A stretch of DNA of 64,000 nt from Rhodopseudomonas palustris (GCF_007005445.1 NZ_CP041387.1:2480001-2544000), one strand, 5' to 3'; positions 1 through 9,669 are shown, counted from the first letter of the stretch. Program-made: numbers and translations. The notes: a model not told the origin generated them from the sequence alone.

Positions 1-1
1 C

Positions 2-1432
2 CGCCCCGTCATCGTCTGGTTTCGCGACGATCTCCGTCTCGCCGATCATCCGGCGTTGCACGCCGCCGCGCAATCCGGTGCACCGGTGCTGTGCGTCTAT
101 GTGCTCGACGAGGTGAGCGATGAGGTGCGCGCCCTTGGTGGCGCGGCGCGATGGTGGCTGGCGCAATCGCTTCGATCGCTGGAGGCTGAGCTTCGTGCAG
201 CGGGAGCATTGCTGATCCTGCGGCGGGGGCCGGCGGCCGCTGTGCTGGCCGAGCTTGCGCAGCAAAGCGATGCAGCGGCGGTGCATTGGAACGAGATCGA
301 GATCGCACCGCATCGCGCCGTCGCCGACGCGCTGGCAGACGCGCTGACCGTGGCCGGCATCGCCTATCACCGCCACCCTGGCGATACGCTGGTGGCGCCG
401 AACACGATCCGCAGCAAGGACGGCCGCGGCATGCGGGTGTTCACCCCGTTCTGGCGGCGCGTGCTCAGCCTCGGCGATCCGCCGCAGCCCCTGCCCCGTC
501 CTGCCGCGCTACGCCCGGCGCCGACACTGCCGGGCGATCAGCTCAGCGACTGGCAACTCGAGCCGACCTCGCCGGACTGGGCCGGCGGCCTGCGCGCCAC
601 CTGGCGGCCGGGCGAAGCCGCCGCGCAGACGCGGCTCGCCGACTTCCTCGCCGGACTGCCGGGCTACGCCGAGGGCCGCGACTATCCGGATCGGCACGTC
701 ACCTCCGGGCTGTCGCCGCATCTGCGGTTCGGCGAAATCAGTCCGCGCCAGGTCTGGTACGCGGCGCGCTTCGCCGCCGCCGAGCGGCCGGCGATCGCGC
801 CCGACATCGACAAATTCCTCAGCGAACTCGGCTGGCGCGAGTTCTGCCGGCATCTGCTCGCCGACCATCCGGATCTTGCCGCCCGCAATCTACAGCCGGC
901 GTTCGACGCCTTCCCGTGGCACAGCGACGATGGCGCGCTGACCGCCTGGCAGCGCGGCCGCACCGGCTATCCGATCGTCGACGCCGGGATGCACGAGCTG
1001 TGGCATTCCGGCGTGATGCACAATCGCGTCCGCATGGTCGTCGGCTCGTTCCTGGTCAAGCACTTGCTGATCGACTGGCGGCTCGGCGAACAGTGGTTCT
1101 GGGACACGCTGGTCGACGCCGACCCCGGCAGCAATCCCGGTAACTGGCAGTGGGTGGCGGGCTGCGGCGCCGATGCGGCGCCGTATTTCCGGGTGTTCAA
1201 CCCGGTGCTGCAGAGCGAGAAGTTCGACGCGGACGGCGCCTATATCCGCCGCTGGCTGCCCGAACTCGCCGGCCTGCCGAACAACCTGATCCACCAGCCG
1301 TGGACTGCGACGCCGCTCGAACTCGCCGCCGCCGGCGTCGAGCTCGGCGGCAACTACCCGAGGCCGATCGTCGACCACAAGGCGGCCCGCCAGCGCGCGC
1401 TTTCGGCCTATTCTGAGCAGCGGCAGCGTTGA
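2..1432 (+). CDS. phrB: Deoxyribodipyrimidine photolyase (5'-truncated by window edge)
   Basis: Class I cryptochrome/photolyase that repairs UV-induced cyclobutane pyrimidine dimers with FADH- and blue light. The reading frame is open from base 2 and its first residues (PVIVWFRDDLRLADHPAL) are the conserved photolyase N-terminus, so only a few codons are missing and the TTG at 56 is not the start. An alpha/beta antenna domain (to about residue 130) is followed by the helical FAD domain. Conserved FAD-domain blocks include TSGLSPHLRFGEISPRQVW, ELGWREFCRH, the RTGYPIVDAGM helix and DADPGSNPGNWQW. The remaining length (~476 aa) is normal for the family. The next gene starts 79 nt downstream on the same strand. 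The class is secure; a cryptochrome-like role is less likely. Confidence 0.95.
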   Translation, partial: RPVIVWFRDDLRLADHPALHAAAQSGAPVLCVYVLDEVSDEVRALGGAARWWLAQSLRSLEAELRAAGALLILRRGPAAAVLAELAQQSDAAAVHWNEIEIAPHRAVADALADALTVAGIAYHRHPGDTLVAPNTIRSKDGRGMRVFTPFWRRVLSLGDPPQPLPRPAALRPAPTLPGDQLSDWQLEPTSPDWAGGLRATWRPGEAAAQTRLADFLAGLPGYAEGRDYPDRHVTSGLSPHLRFGEISPRQVWYAARFAAAERPAIAPDIDKFLSELGWREFCRHLLADHPDLAARNLQPAFDAFPWHSDDGALTAWQRGRTGYPIVDAGMHELWHSGVMHNRVRMVVGSFLVKHLLIDWRLGEQWFWDTLVDADPGSNPGNWQWVAGCGADAAPYFRVFNPVLQSEKFDADGAYIRRWLPELAGLPNNLIHQPWTATPLELAAAGVELGGNYPRPIVDHKAARQRALSAYSEQRQR

Positions 1433-1511
1433 ACAACTGCGGTTGGCAGCGTTACTAATTTCGCGAATCGGCTATCGTCGGGGTTATCTGCAAACCCTTT
1501 GGGGGATCAAC

Positions 1512-1862
1512 ATGGACGACGACAAGCCGATGATCGAGCAGGTGGGCGAGGTGATCAACGAGGTCACCGACGCAGCCAAGACCGCAGTCAAGAAGGCGCG
1601 CAAGGCCGCCAAGAAGGTGAAGGCCGACGTCAAGAAGGCCACCACGAAGGCGACCAAGAAGGCAGGCAAGAAGGCTGGTAAGAAGGCCGCCAAGAAGGCG
1701 GCGAAGAAAGCCAAGCCGGCCAAGAAAGCCGCCAAAACGGCGCCGAAGAAAGCCAAGAAAGCTGCGAAGAAAGCCGCCAAGAAGACGGCCAAGAAAGCCG
1801 TGAAAAAGGCCAAGAAGGCGGCGCCGAAGAAGGCCAAGAAGGCCAAGAAATCCAAGCGCTGA
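1512..1862 (+). CDS. Lysine/alanine-rich histone H1-like protein
   Basis: A 116-residue, extremely basic protein. The first ~18 residues are acidic (MDDDKPMIEQVGEVINEV); the rest is almost only Lys, Ala, Pro and Thr in AAKK/AKKA repeats ending KAKKSKR. Bacterial H1-like proteins of this composition (for example AlgP, HctA-like, or the tails of some alphaproteobacterial HU proteins) bind DNA or RNA nonspecifically, so nucleoid binding is inferred. The ATG at 1512 is preferred over upstream in-frame starts because a GGGGG ribosome-binding site lies just before it and because the acidic N-terminus begins there. A terminator follows 25 nt after the stop. A protein with very similar composition forms the tail of adenylate kinase at 55314-56459. 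Confidence 0.8.
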   Translation: MDDDKPMIEQVGEVINEVTDAAKTAVKKARKAAKKVKADVKKATTKATKKAGKKAGKKAAKKAAKKAKPAKKAAKTAPKKAKKAAKKAAKKTAKKAVKKAKKAAPKKAKKAKKSKR

Positions 1863-1886
1863 GCGTTTCATCCGCGTCGGCCAGCG

Positions 1887-1919
1887 AAAGCCTCCGGAAG
1901 AGTTCGCCGGAGGCTTTTT
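1887..1919 (+). terminator. Rho-independent terminator after the H1-like gene
   Basis: GCCTCCGG (1890-1897) pairs with CCGGAGGC (1907-1914) around a 9-nt loop and is followed by five T residues. It sits 25 nt after the H1-like gene stop. The minus-strand reading also ends in a short T run, so it may serve the convergent EamA gene as well. Confidence 0.85.
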
Positions 1920-1958
1920 GCTGTTCTCCGGCAGCAGCCGCGCGCGCCGCCTGCCCGC

Positions 1959-2834
1959 CTATGCCTTCGCCCGATTGACCAGGAACACCGCCGCCGCGCA
2001 GATCGCCATGCCGGCGATCGACACCGCGTCGAGTGTCTCGCCGAACAGCACATAGGCCATCAGCGCTGTCACCGCCGGCACCAGATAGAACAGGCTCGCC
2101 ACCGAGGTGGCGGCGGAATGCCGGATCAGCCAGTACAGCAGCCCGATCGAGCCGATCGACAGCACCACAACCAGCCATCCCACCGCCAGCACGAACTCCG
2201 TGGTCCAATCGACCACACGGGTCTCGAACAGCGCGGCGCCGACGGCGAACAGCGCCAGCGCGGCGAGAAACTGGATGATATTGCCGGCGCGCCAGTCGAT
2301 GCCGCTGCAATAGCGCTTCTGGTACAGCGTCCCGATGGTGATGCCGATCAGCGCGCAGGCGGAGGCGAACCAGCCCCAGCCGACGTCGCCGGTCAGGCTG
2401 CGGCCGTGCAGGATCAACAGCGTGCCGCCGAGACCGAGCCCGAGCCCGAGCCATTGCAGCGGCGTGACGCGCTCGCCGAGCCAGCGGTTGGCCAGCGTCG
2501 AGGTCAGGATCGGCTGCAGGCCTGGGATCAGCGCCGACAGCCCCGCCGGCACCGAATGCGCGATCGCGATCGAGGTGCCGGCCAGATAGACGCCGTGCAC
2601 CAGAAGCCCGGCGACGACGCTGTGGCCGACGCCGGCGAGGCCCGGCCATTGCGGCCGGGCGATCGCGGCGATCACCGCCATCAGCGCCACCACTGCCACC
2701 ATCCGGATCGACAGATAGGTCAGCGGCTCCGCTCCGGTGAGCGCGTATTTGGTGCCGACGAAACCGGTGCTCCACAGCACCACGAACACGGCCGGCGCCG
2801 CACGGGCGGCGAGGTTCTCTGCGTTGCGGTTCAT
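1959..2834 (-). CDS. EamA/DMT-family transporter
   Basis: A 291-residue integral membrane protein with about ten hydrophobic helices arranged as two EamA repeats. The first repeat starts with VFVVLWSTGFVGTKYAL, which matches the FxxxWxxxF signature of the drug/metabolite transporter superfamily. The second repeat begins near residue 150 (GWGWFASACALIGITIG). Members export amino acids, drugs or metabolites across the inner membrane, and the substrate cannot be read from sequence. The gene is convergent with the histone-like gene and shares its terminator region. The ATG at 2834 gives the full first helix. It appears monocistronic, since 231 nt of noncoding sequence separates it from the next gene upstream. 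Confidence 0.88.
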   Translation of the reverse strand: MNRNAENLAARAAPAVFVVLWSTGFVGTKYALTGAEPLTYLSIRMVAVVALMAVIAAIARPQWPGLAGVGHSVVAGLLVHGVYLAGTSIAIAHSVPAGLSALIPGLQPILTSTLANRWLGERVTPLQWLGLGLGLGGTLLILHGRSLTGDVGWGWFASACALIGITIGTLYQKRYCSGIDWRAGNIIQFLAALALFAVGAALFETRVVDWTTEFVLAVGWLVVVLSIGSIGLLYWLIRHSAATSVASLFYLVPAVTALMAYVLFGETLDAVSIAGMAICAAAVFLVNRAKA

Positions 2835-3065
2835 TGTCTCCCCGAGAGCCCGATCGTGGATGACGGGCGCGGCGCGGTCGCGCGCCCGTCCATGCCACGC
2901 CGCGGCCGTTGCAGCCAGAGAAGATCGTCCTCGTCGGGTACGGCGCCTCGCTCCATGCGCCGGCGCGTTGATATCCCGGTGGCCGAGCCGCGATCGGCTC
3001 GCCGGGAGGTGACACGGGTTCAGGGGATCTTTCGCCGATGCGGCCGGCTCAGACGGCCGGCGTGC

Positions 3066-3509
3066 TCAATACTCTTCCGGGCAGGGATCGACGATCTTCC
3101 ACAGATCGACGCCGTTCTTGATCTTCTTCATCTCGGTGGTCAGGCCGCCGTTGCGGGCGAGCCAGTCCTTCACCGGCTGCGGATAATACGACATCAGCTC
3201 CGAGGTGCCTTCGAGGCTGGTGACCTTGATGCCGAAGGTGAACGCCTTGTCGTAATAGGCCTGGTGAAAGCCGAGGCTGGCGCGTGGGGTGACGCAGATC
3301 TTGTTCGGCGGCACGATTCCGAACACCAGGGTGCAGGCCGAATTGCAGATGCCGTCGATGATGACCCGCTCGCGGCGCTCGCGGATGCGCTGGTACTTCG
3401 CCTTGTACTCCTCGACGTAACCGCCGTGATCCCGCGTGATGCGAAGATCGGCGTGTGCCGGCGCCGCCAGCAGGATCAACGGCAGCAGCAGCGAGAACAG
3501 CTTACGCAT
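3066..3509 (-). CDS. Small secreted ClpP/crotonase-fold-like protein
   Basis: A 147-residue protein with a classic signal peptide (MRKLFSLLLPLILLAAPAHA, cleavage after residue 20). The mature part contains IIDGICNSACTLVFG (residues 50-64) and ASLGFHQAYY (77-86). This resembles the serine (S57) and histidine (H82) blocks of the predicted periplasmic ClpP-like family (COG3904 type), in which xxSACxL precedes a GxHQ segment. The protein is shorter than typical members and lacks an obvious N-terminal GG-turn repeat, so it may be a minimal or catalytically reduced version. The ATG at 3509 is chosen over an upstream in-frame start at 3551 because the signal peptide begins there. Periplasmic location is predicted; the substrate is unknown. 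Confidence 0.72.
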   Translation of the reverse strand: MRKLFSLLLPLILLAAPAHADLRITRDHGGYVEEYKAKYQRIRERRERVIIDGICNSACTLVFGIVPPNKICVTPRASLGFHQAYYDKAFTFGIKVTSLEGTSELMSYYPQPVKDWLARNGGLTTEMKKIKNGVDLWKIVDPCPEEY

Positions 3510-3701
3510 GGTTCGGTCGAAACCCGTGGCGACAAGGGAGCGGTCCGGCAACGGCCGGGAGCGACACTTTGGCCCAGTTTGGTTTGCGCGACGTTAATGC
3601 GCACATTCCGGCGAAATCATGGGAGCCCCTCCCCCTTGTAAGCACCTGCGAAAGTGAGGTATTCGAAAGTCCCCGCCGGGCGGCACGCCCCGCCCGGCCC
3701 C

Positions 3702-3778
3702 GCGCTCGTAGCTCAGCTGGATAGAGCATCGGATTTCGATTCCGAGGGTCGGAGGTTCGAATCCTTCCGAGCGCGCCA
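3702..3778 (+). tRNA. tRNA-Arg (anticodon TCG)
   Basis: A 77-nt cloverleaf. Acceptor stem GCGCTCG (3702-3708) pairs with CGAGCGC (3768-3774), followed by discriminator G and an encoded CCA (3776-3778). The D-arm contains AGCTCAGCTGGATAGAGC. The anticodon stem TCGGA/TCCGA encloses the loop TTTCGAT with anticodon TCG at 3736-3738, which reads CGA. The T-arm contains GGTTCGAATCC. No integrase or direct repeat of the tRNA 3' end was seen nearby, so there is no sign that it is in use as an attachment site. Confidence 0.97.
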
Positions 3779-4286
3779 TTTTTCGCGACAGCGCATTCCA
3801 CGACCTCGTCGATCCGCCGCGCGGTCTTCGGCGCGTGGATATTCCGGCGATCAGGGCGACGGCTGCTCCGTCGACATGCCATCGGTCGCGGCAAGGATCT
3901 TCGGCGTCTCCGCTCCCCCATCCGTCCGGTCCCGCCCGACGATCTGAACGACGACGGCGCCCCCATCGCATCCGCGCCCGACGTCGGGGCACCGGGATAG
4001 ACGACATTGAATCGTACCGTTGGGAATTCACCGCGGGCGCAATCGGCCGAACAAACCGACCGGCTTCGCGGGCTCACTCGAAAAGCGCCTGCAAGCGCCA
4101 GACAGTGCCCGCCGCGACGGACCGAGAGCCACCCGCGCACCGGCCCTATCCGCGACAACTGATTAGCACGAGCAAACACTGGTACTCATACGAAGCGCTG
4201 GTTTCACACACTGCTAATCGATTTCTTCCAAGTCTGGGCCGCACCGACGTCGCGACAGCGATCGCCTTCCTCTGGGGTTCTCGACC
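3779..4286. other. Gene-free stretch between tRNA-Arg and the chemoreceptor gene
   Basis: About 500 nt with no convincing coding region; reading frames here lack family resemblance and ribosome-binding sites. It presumably holds the promoter of the chemoreceptor gene. A TCTGGGG stretch at 4271-4277 is a plausible ribosome-binding site for the ATG at 4287. Confidence 0.5.
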
Positions 4287-6305
4287 ATGAAATTCGACCG
4301 AATCGGAAACAAGCTCGGGCTCGCCGGTGTCGTCGGCGTCCTGCTCGCGGGCGGCATGCTGATCAACCAGATCATTGCCGAGCGCAATATCACCGCCGCC
4401 AACAACCTCGCCGACGGCCAGCAGTTCATCAACGAGCACACGCTGGAGGCGAATATAGCTCTGCGACGGATGCAGCTCGCGGTGCGCGACATCCGGCTCG
4501 CGAAAACTCCCGCCGAGATGGAGAAGCCGATCGCGTCGCTGGCGGAGATGAGCACTCGCACCCAAAAAGAACTCGAGTCGGCGGCTTTGCGGGCCGTGAA
4601 GCCGGAGAACAGGCAGCGGCTCGAGAAGATCAGCGCGCTCGCGAAGGAGTACGAGACCCAGGCCAGTGCTCAGGTCAAGACCATCCAGCAGGCGTTCGCA
4701 ATGGCCGCCAAACGAGACCTGGTGTCGAGCGAATGGCGCAAGTCGTTCGAAGCCCTGAAGGCTTCTCCAGTGGTCGCCGCCAACCGTATCGAGATCGAGC
4801 GGGCGATGTACGAAGCCGATTCGCATTACAACGCGATCCGCGCGGCGAACTGGCGGTACACCGCGAGCGGCGACGACAGCCAGAGGAAAGTCATCGAACT
4901 ACGCGCCGCCGCCTTGAACGAGGCTCTGGTCCGGCTGCGCAATATCTCCGGCGACAAGGCGCTCACGACAGCCGCGGACCAGCTCTCGGCCGACGCCAAG
5001 GCGTTCGTCGATATGGCCAATGAGGCGGTGAAGCTGGACGGCATCAGGAACGAGCAGTCCGCCGCGATGCTGACGACCGCCGGGCAGATGGGCCCATTGA
5101 TGCGCGAAGCGGTGGACGTGTCGAGCAAGAGCTTCCGCGGCGCCAAGGATAGCGCCGAAGCCGAACTCGCCCAGGCCAACCGCGTCAGCTTCCTCGCCGC
5201 GAGCGCCGTGATGCTGGCGCTGATCGGCTCGGTGATCTTCACCTTCCTCGGCGTCGCCCGTCCGCTGACGCGGCTGAACGGCGCGCTCGGCCGCATCGCG
5301 GCCGGAGAACTCAATGCCGAAATCCCCGGCGCGACCCGCGGCGACGAAGTCGGCGACATCGCCAAGACCGTGGTGGTGATCAGCAAGAACGCCGAGCAGA
5401 AGGCACGCGAGGAAGCCGAGGCACAGGCCAAGCAGGAGCAGATCGCGGCGCAGCGCCGCAAGGCAGAGATGATCCAGCTCGCCGACAGTTTCGAAGCCGC
5501 CGTCGGCGAGATCGTCGACACGGTGTCGTCGGCCTCGACCGAACTCGAAGCCTCCGCTTCGACGCTGACATCGACCGCCGACCGCTCGCAGGAGCTCACC
5601 ACCATGGTGGCGGCCGCCTCCGAAGAAGCCTCCACCAACGTGCAGTCGGTAGCGTCGGCCACCGAGGAACTGTCGTCCTCGGTCAACGAGATCAGCCGTC
5701 AGGTCCAGGACTCCGCGCGGATGGCCAATGAAGCGGTCAGTCAGGCCCGCATGACCAACGATCGAGTCGGCGAACTGGCGACGGCGGCGTCCCGGATCGG
5801 CGACGTCGTCGAACTGATCAACCAGATCGCGGGGCAGACCAATCTGCTCGCGCTCAACGCCACCATCGAGGCGGCGCGCGCCGGCGAAGCCGGACGGGGC
5901 TTCGCGGTCGTCGCGTCGGAAGTGAAAGCGCTGGCGGAGCAAACCGCGAAGGCGACCGGCGACATCAGTCAGCAGATCTCCGGCATCCAGGCCGCGACCC
6001 AGGAATCGGTCGGCGCGATCCGCGACATCAGCGGCACTATCGAGAAGCTGTCGGAAATCGCCTCGACCATCGCGTCGGCTGTCGAGGAACAGGGCGCCGC
6101 GACCCAGGAGATCTCCCGCAACGTGCAGCAGGCCGCGCAGGGCACCCAGCAGGTCTCCTCGAATATCAACGACGTGCAGCGCGGCGCCACCGAAACCGGC
6201 TCGGCGTCGGCGCAGGTGCTGTCCGCGGCCCGGACGCTGTCCAGCGACAGCAACCGGCTGCGCAGCGAGGTCGGGCGCTTCCTCTCCACGGTCCGCGCCG
6301 CGTAG
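4287..6305 (+). CDS. Methyl-accepting chemotaxis protein
   Basis: A 672-residue transmembrane chemoreceptor. An N-terminal membrane segment (residues ~10-30, [17 protein letters not shown]) is followed by a ~270-residue helical periplasmic sensor region. A second membrane segment ([21 protein letters not shown]) leads into a HAMP domain ([20 protein letters not shown]) and a long cytoplasmic coiled coil. The hairpin tip is the canonical [20 protein letters not shown] with [12 protein letters not shown]. It relays ligand binding to CheA/CheW and is adapted by CheR/CheB. No CheR-binding pentapeptide is visible at the C-terminus (STVRAA). No che genes lie nearby, so it is an orphan receptor. The ligand is unknown; the sensor is four-helix-bundle-like by pattern. 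Confidence 0.95.
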   Translation: MKFDRIGNKLGLAGVVGVLLAGGMLINQIIAERNITAANNLADGQQFINEHTLEANIALRRMQLAVRDIRLAKTPAEMEKPIASLAEMSTRTQKELESAALRAVKPENRQRLEKISALAKEYETQASAQVKTIQQAFAMAAKRDLVSSEWRKSFEALKASPVVAANRIEIERAMYEADSHYNAIRAANWRYTASGDDSQRKVIELRAAALNEALVRLRNISGDKALTTAADQLSADAKAFVDMANEAVKLDGIRNEQSAAMLTTAGQMGPLMREAVDVSSKSFRGAKDSAEAELAQANRVSFLAASAVMLALIGSVIFTFLGVARPLTRLNGALGRIAAGELNAEIPGATRGDEVGDIAKTVVVISKNAEQKAREEAEAQAKQEQIAAQRRKAEMIQLADSFEAAVGEIVDTVSSASTELEASASTLTSTADRSQELTTMVAAASEEASTNVQSVASATEELSSSVNEISRQVQDSARMANEAVSQARMTNDRVGELATAASRIGDVVELINQIAGQTNLLALNATIEAARAGEAGRGFAVVASEVKALAEQTAKATGDISQQISGIQAATQESVGAIRDISGTIEKLSEIASTIASAVEEQGAATQEISRNVQQAAQGTQQVSSNINDVQRGATETGSASAQVLSAARTLSSDSNRLRSEVGRFLSTVRAA

Positions 6306-6499
6306 CACGCTACGCAAACCTCGACGGGCCGCGCGTCCTGCCGCTCAGGCATCGACCGCGGCCCGTCGCTTTGGCGCAGCGCCCCGCCGCCGCCAACGGC
6401 CCCTCGGCTTCGCGCGTTCCTGTCACGTTGACGGCGATCGGCCGGCTTTGGCATAACAGGCTTGCGCCTTCGCGATGTTGCGGCGGCGCGGGGGACGCG

Positions 6500-6850
6500 A
6501 TGAGGAACGGGCTGTATTCGATCCATGCCGATCTGCTCGACGGCCGCTCCGGCAAGGGCAGCGGCGTGGTGCTGTTCCGCGACGGCAAGATCCTGGGCGG
6601 CGACGCCTATCTGTTCTACGTCGGCAGCTATGTCAGCACCGGCGACAGCTTCAAGGGCGAAGTCACCGTCACCCAGCACACCCCGAGCCCGGACGCCAAT
6701 CCGCTGTTCGGCGGCCAGAAGGAACCGGTTGGCATCGGCGTCACCGGCACCTCGACCGGCGACGCGGCGGTGATGAACGGCACCGCGCTGGTCGGCAAAT
6801 CCAGCCAGATTTTCCGCGCGACGCTGCGCCGGCTGGCCGACGCCGACTGA
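6500..6850 (+). CDS. GrlR-like (T3SS negative-regulator family) small protein
   Basis: A 116-residue protein beginning MRNGLYSIHADLLDG, with SGKGSGVVLFRDGKILGGDA and a YVGSY segment. This N-terminal pattern (NGLYSI, GVVxxxxGxxxGGD, YxGxY) matches the GrlR beta-barrel family, named after the E. coli LEE repressor partner. Many Bradyrhizobiaceae carry family members without a type III island, so a role in type III secretion is not implied. The ATG at 6500 has a GGGGA ribosome-binding site 5 nt upstream and coincides with the start of the conserved domain; an in-frame start at 6371 adds unrelated residues. It is followed by a strand switch. Confidence 0.7.
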   Translation: MRNGLYSIHADLLDGRSGKGSGVVLFRDGKILGGDAYLFYVGSYVSTGDSFKGEVTVTQHTPSPDANPLFGGQKEPVGIGVTGTSTGDAAVMNGTALVGKSSQIFRATLRRLADAD

Positions 6851-6966
6851 CCGCGGCAAGCGGCGGCACGCCGACCTGGGCCGTATCCGCCGCCGCAGCC
6901 ACCTGCCCTTGCGCGCTTTCTTTCGCGTTCCTTGCGCGTTTCCTTGCGCTCTTCCTTGCGGCTTCC

Positions 6967-9669
6967 CTACGACGCCGACGCCGCTGCTCGTTCGGCATGT
7001 TCCTGCGGCGCTATCCGCGGCAGCGTCATCAGGATGCGGGTGCCGTTGCCGGGCTCGGAGTCGAGTTCGAGCCGGCCGCCGAGCCGGTTGGTGACGATGT
7101 TGTAGACGATGTGCAGGCCGAGCCCGGTGCCGCCCTGGTCGCGCCGGGTGGTGAAGAACGGATCGAAGGCGCGGCGGCGAACGTCGAGGCTCATGCCGCA
7201 GCCGTCGTCCGCATAGGCCACCACGACGTGGTCGTTGCCGGCCGCCCGCACCTCGATTTCGACCGTGCCGGCGCGGCCGTTCGGAAACGCGTGCGCCACC
7301 GAATTCAGGAACAGATTGGTCAGCACCTGACCGTAGGGGCCGGGATAGGAGTTCATCGTCAATCCGGGCTGGCACTCGACGTTCAGCGTCAGATTGTGTT
7401 TGCGCAGGCCCGGCCGCAGGCTCATCACCACCTGCTCGGTGAGATCGCCGAGATCGAACAGGCGCTGATCGGAGTAGTTACGGTCGGCTGCGACCTGCTT
7501 GAACGACTGGATCAATTCGGCGGCGCGGTTGAGATTGGCGACGAGCTGAGACGAGGCGTCGCGGGTGGTGTCGAGAAATTCGTTGAGACGCGAGCGCTTC
7601 AGCTCGCCGCGCGCGACTTCGGTGGCGAACACCGCGGCCTTGCGCTCAAGCGCCGAGGCCACCGTCAGGCTGATGCCGACCGGATTGTTGACCTCGTGGG
7701 CGACGCCGGCGACCAGCCGGCCGAGCGCGGCGAGCTTTTCGGCTTCGATCAGCGACTGCTGGGTCTCGCGCAAATTCCGCAGCGCCGCTTCGGCCGCATC
7801 CTTGGCCTGGCGCATTTCGAGCTCGCCGCGCTTGCGTTCGCCGATGTCGAGCGCCACCGTGACGATCCGCTCGATCCGGCCGTCGGCATCCTTCAGCGGC
7901 ATCTTGTTGACCAGCCACTGCCGCGTCGCGCCTGTGGCGTCGCGATACTCCTCCTCGTAGAAGCCGAGCCCCTCGCCGGTTTCCAGCACGCGCTTGTCGT
8001 TGGCGTCGGTCTTGTGCGAGCCGAACCGCGACATCAGCTCGGCGGTGGTGCGGCCGAGCGCGTCCTGCGGATCGATACCGAACACGCCCGCCATGTAGCG
8101 ATTCATCAGCACGTAGCGCAGCTCGGTGTCCTTGACGTTGATCACCGCCGGCACCGTGTCGATCACCTGCTGCAGCAGCAGCCGGCTCTCGGCCACCGCC
8201 TGCTCGGCGCGCTTCTGGTCGGTGATGTCGCGCACCGCGCCTTCGTAGCGGATGACGTTGCCGGCCTCGTCGCGGACCGCACCTGCGCTGTCCGACAGCC
8301 ACAGCACGTCGCCATTGCGTTTGCGCGCCTGATACTCGAATTCGCGCACCATGCCGTCGCGCTGCATCAGCTCGCGATATTCCTCGCGCTTGGCCGGATC
8401 GATGTAGATCGTGGTGGTGACGTCGGCGGTGGCGCGGATCAGCTCGGCGGGATCGTCGTAACCCATCATCCGCGCCAGCGCCGGATTGGCGTTGAGCAGC
8501 GCGCCGTCCGGCGTGGTGACGTAGATGCCGTCGATCGAGCCTTCGAACAGCTTGCGATAGCTCTCTTCGGCGAGCCGCTGCTCGGCGAGCGCCCGCACCG
8601 CCGCCTCGCGGGCGCTGTCGGCTTCGACCAGGGTCCGGCGGAACACTTCGGCGGCGCGGGCGATGTCGCCGATCTCGTTCCTGACGTCGGTGGCCGGGAT
8701 CGCGGTGTATTGCTGGCCGGCCGCCAGCGAGCGGATCGCCCGGGTGATCGCCGTCAGCGGCCCGACGGTGCGGCGAACCACGAAGGCGGCCGCCACCCAG
8801 CCGACCAGAACGCCGGAGATGCCGAGCACGATACTCTGCCACTTGTCCTCGGTGAGGGTGCGGGCGAGATCGCGCGACAGCACCTTGCCGCGGCGGGCGG
8901 CGGCGTCGCGGAGCAGTTCGGTGACCTTGCCGATCAGCCGGCCCTCGGTGCCGAGCACGTCGCGTTCGAGATCGGCGATCTCCTGCTCCGCCGCCGCAGT
9001 CTCCGCGATCACACCGGCATAGTCGCGAACCGAACCGGCCGCGCCGACCTCGCCGATTGGCAGCGCGCGCATCCGACGGGCCGCATCGCTGGCGCCCATC
9101 AGATCGCGCGACAGCAGCGCCGCGGCGACCTTGATCTGCGCCGAATGCAGCTCGCCGGCGAGCTTGCGGTCAGACAGCCCGGCGACGGCGGCCTCGAAGC
9201 GCTCGCGCAGCGCCGGGATCTTCGCTACCAGTTCGCCGCGGCGCTGCATCAGCTCGGTGATGCGCTGCAGGCCGTCGCGATAATTGGTCAGGCGTTCGGT
9301 GACGCCGTCGAGCATCTCCTGCTGATCCGGCCCGAGTTCGAGTCGGGTCTTTTTGAGGAGTTCGGTGAGCGCCGAGGCCGCCGCGAACACCTTGCCGGCG
9401 GGCTGGGCGGCCGGCTCGGTCACCGCCTGACGGGCGGCGAAGCGCAGATCGCTCATCCGCCGCTCGATCTCTTCGGCGAGGTCGCCGACGCTCTGCAGCC
9501 GCTGCAGCTCGCCGAAGGTGCGGTCGATGTGCCGGATCGCCACCACACTGCCGATCGAGGTGGCGGCGATGATCGTCAGCAGCAACAGGAAGCTGCCGAA
9601 CGTCATCTGTCCGATCGAGAGCGTGCGCGTCCTCAGGCTCCGGATGAACGATGAAACGGCGTTTGGCAT
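6967..9669 (-). CDS. PAS-domain sensor histidine kinase
   Basis: A 901-residue membrane sensor kinase. TM1 is at ~23-45 and a helical sensor region spans ~46-275. TM2 is at ~280-298, followed by HAMP (RRTVGPLTAITRAIRSLAAG, ~299-350). PAS1 begins near 370 (SYRKLFEGSIDGIYVTTPDG), with its PAC block near 440-485. PAS2 begins near 497 (LLQQVIDTVPAVINV), with PAC to ~615. A coiled coil leads to the dimerisation helix with phospho-acceptor H658 in VAHEVNNPVG. The HATPase has N (NLFLNSVAHAF), G1 (DDGCGM), F (DPFFTT) and G2 (GGTGLGLH) boxes. There is no receiver domain, so an unlinked response regulator is needed. The gene lies 183 nt downstream of the alcohol dehydrogenase on the same strand. A TTG start at 9726 is an alternative. 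Confidence 0.92.
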   Translation of the reverse strand: MPNAVSSFIRSLRTRTLSIGQMTFGSFLLLLTIIAATSIGSVVAIRHIDRTFGELQRLQSVGDLAEEIERRMSDLRFAARQAVTEPAAQPAGKVFAAASALTELLKKTRLELGPDQQEMLDGVTERLTNYRDGLQRITELMQRRGELVAKIPALRERFEAAVAGLSDRKLAGELHSAQIKVAAALLSRDLMGASDAARRMRALPIGEVGAAGSVRDYAGVIAETAAAEQEIADLERDVLGTEGRLIGKVTELLRDAAARRGKVLSRDLARTLTEDKWQSIVLGISGVLVGWVAAAFVVRRTVGPLTAITRAIRSLAAGQQYTAIPATDVRNEIGDIARAAEVFRRTLVEADSAREAAVRALAEQRLAEESYRKLFEGSIDGIYVTTPDGALLNANPALARMMGYDDPAELIRATADVTTTIYIDPAKREEYRELMQRDGMVREFEYQARKRNGDVLWLSDSAGAVRDEAGNVIRYEGAVRDITDQKRAEQAVAESRLLLQQVIDTVPAVINVKDTELRYVLMNRYMAGVFGIDPQDALGRTTAELMSRFGSHKTDANDKRVLETGEGLGFYEEEYRDATGATRQWLVNKMPLKDADGRIERIVTVALDIGERKRGELEMRQAKDAAEAALRNLRETQQSLIEAEKLAALGRLVAGVAHEVNNPVGISLTVASALERKAAVFATEVARGELKRSRLNEFLDTTRDASSQLVANLNRAAELIQSFKQVAADRNYSDQRLFDLGDLTEQVVMSLRPGLRKHNLTLNVECQPGLTMNSYPGPYGQVLTNLFLNSVAHAFPNGRAGTVEIEVRAAGNDHVVVAYADDGCGMSLDVRRRAFDPFFTTRRDQGGTGLGLHIVYNIVTNRLGGRLELDSEPGNGTRILMTLPRIAPQEHAERAAASAS

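Noticed and set aside
1630..3015. 461-codon minus-strand open frame across the H1-like and EamA genes
   Set aside because: It crosses a terminator and two recognised genes, with a repeated Trp/Pro/Ser tail made by translating the AAKK repeat backwards.
3702..4286. tRNA-Arg as a genomic-island attachment site
   Set aside because: No integrase, no repeated tRNA 3' end and normal base composition downstream.
6500..6850. Type III secretion island suggested by the GrlR-like protein
   Set aside because: No other secretion genes nearby; the family also occurs alone.
6475..9654. 1059-codon open frame on the plus strand over the sensor kinase
   Set aside because: It is antisense to a clear kinase with conserved motifs. 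The translation is Arg/Gly/Gln-rich without domain resemblance, an effect of high GC.
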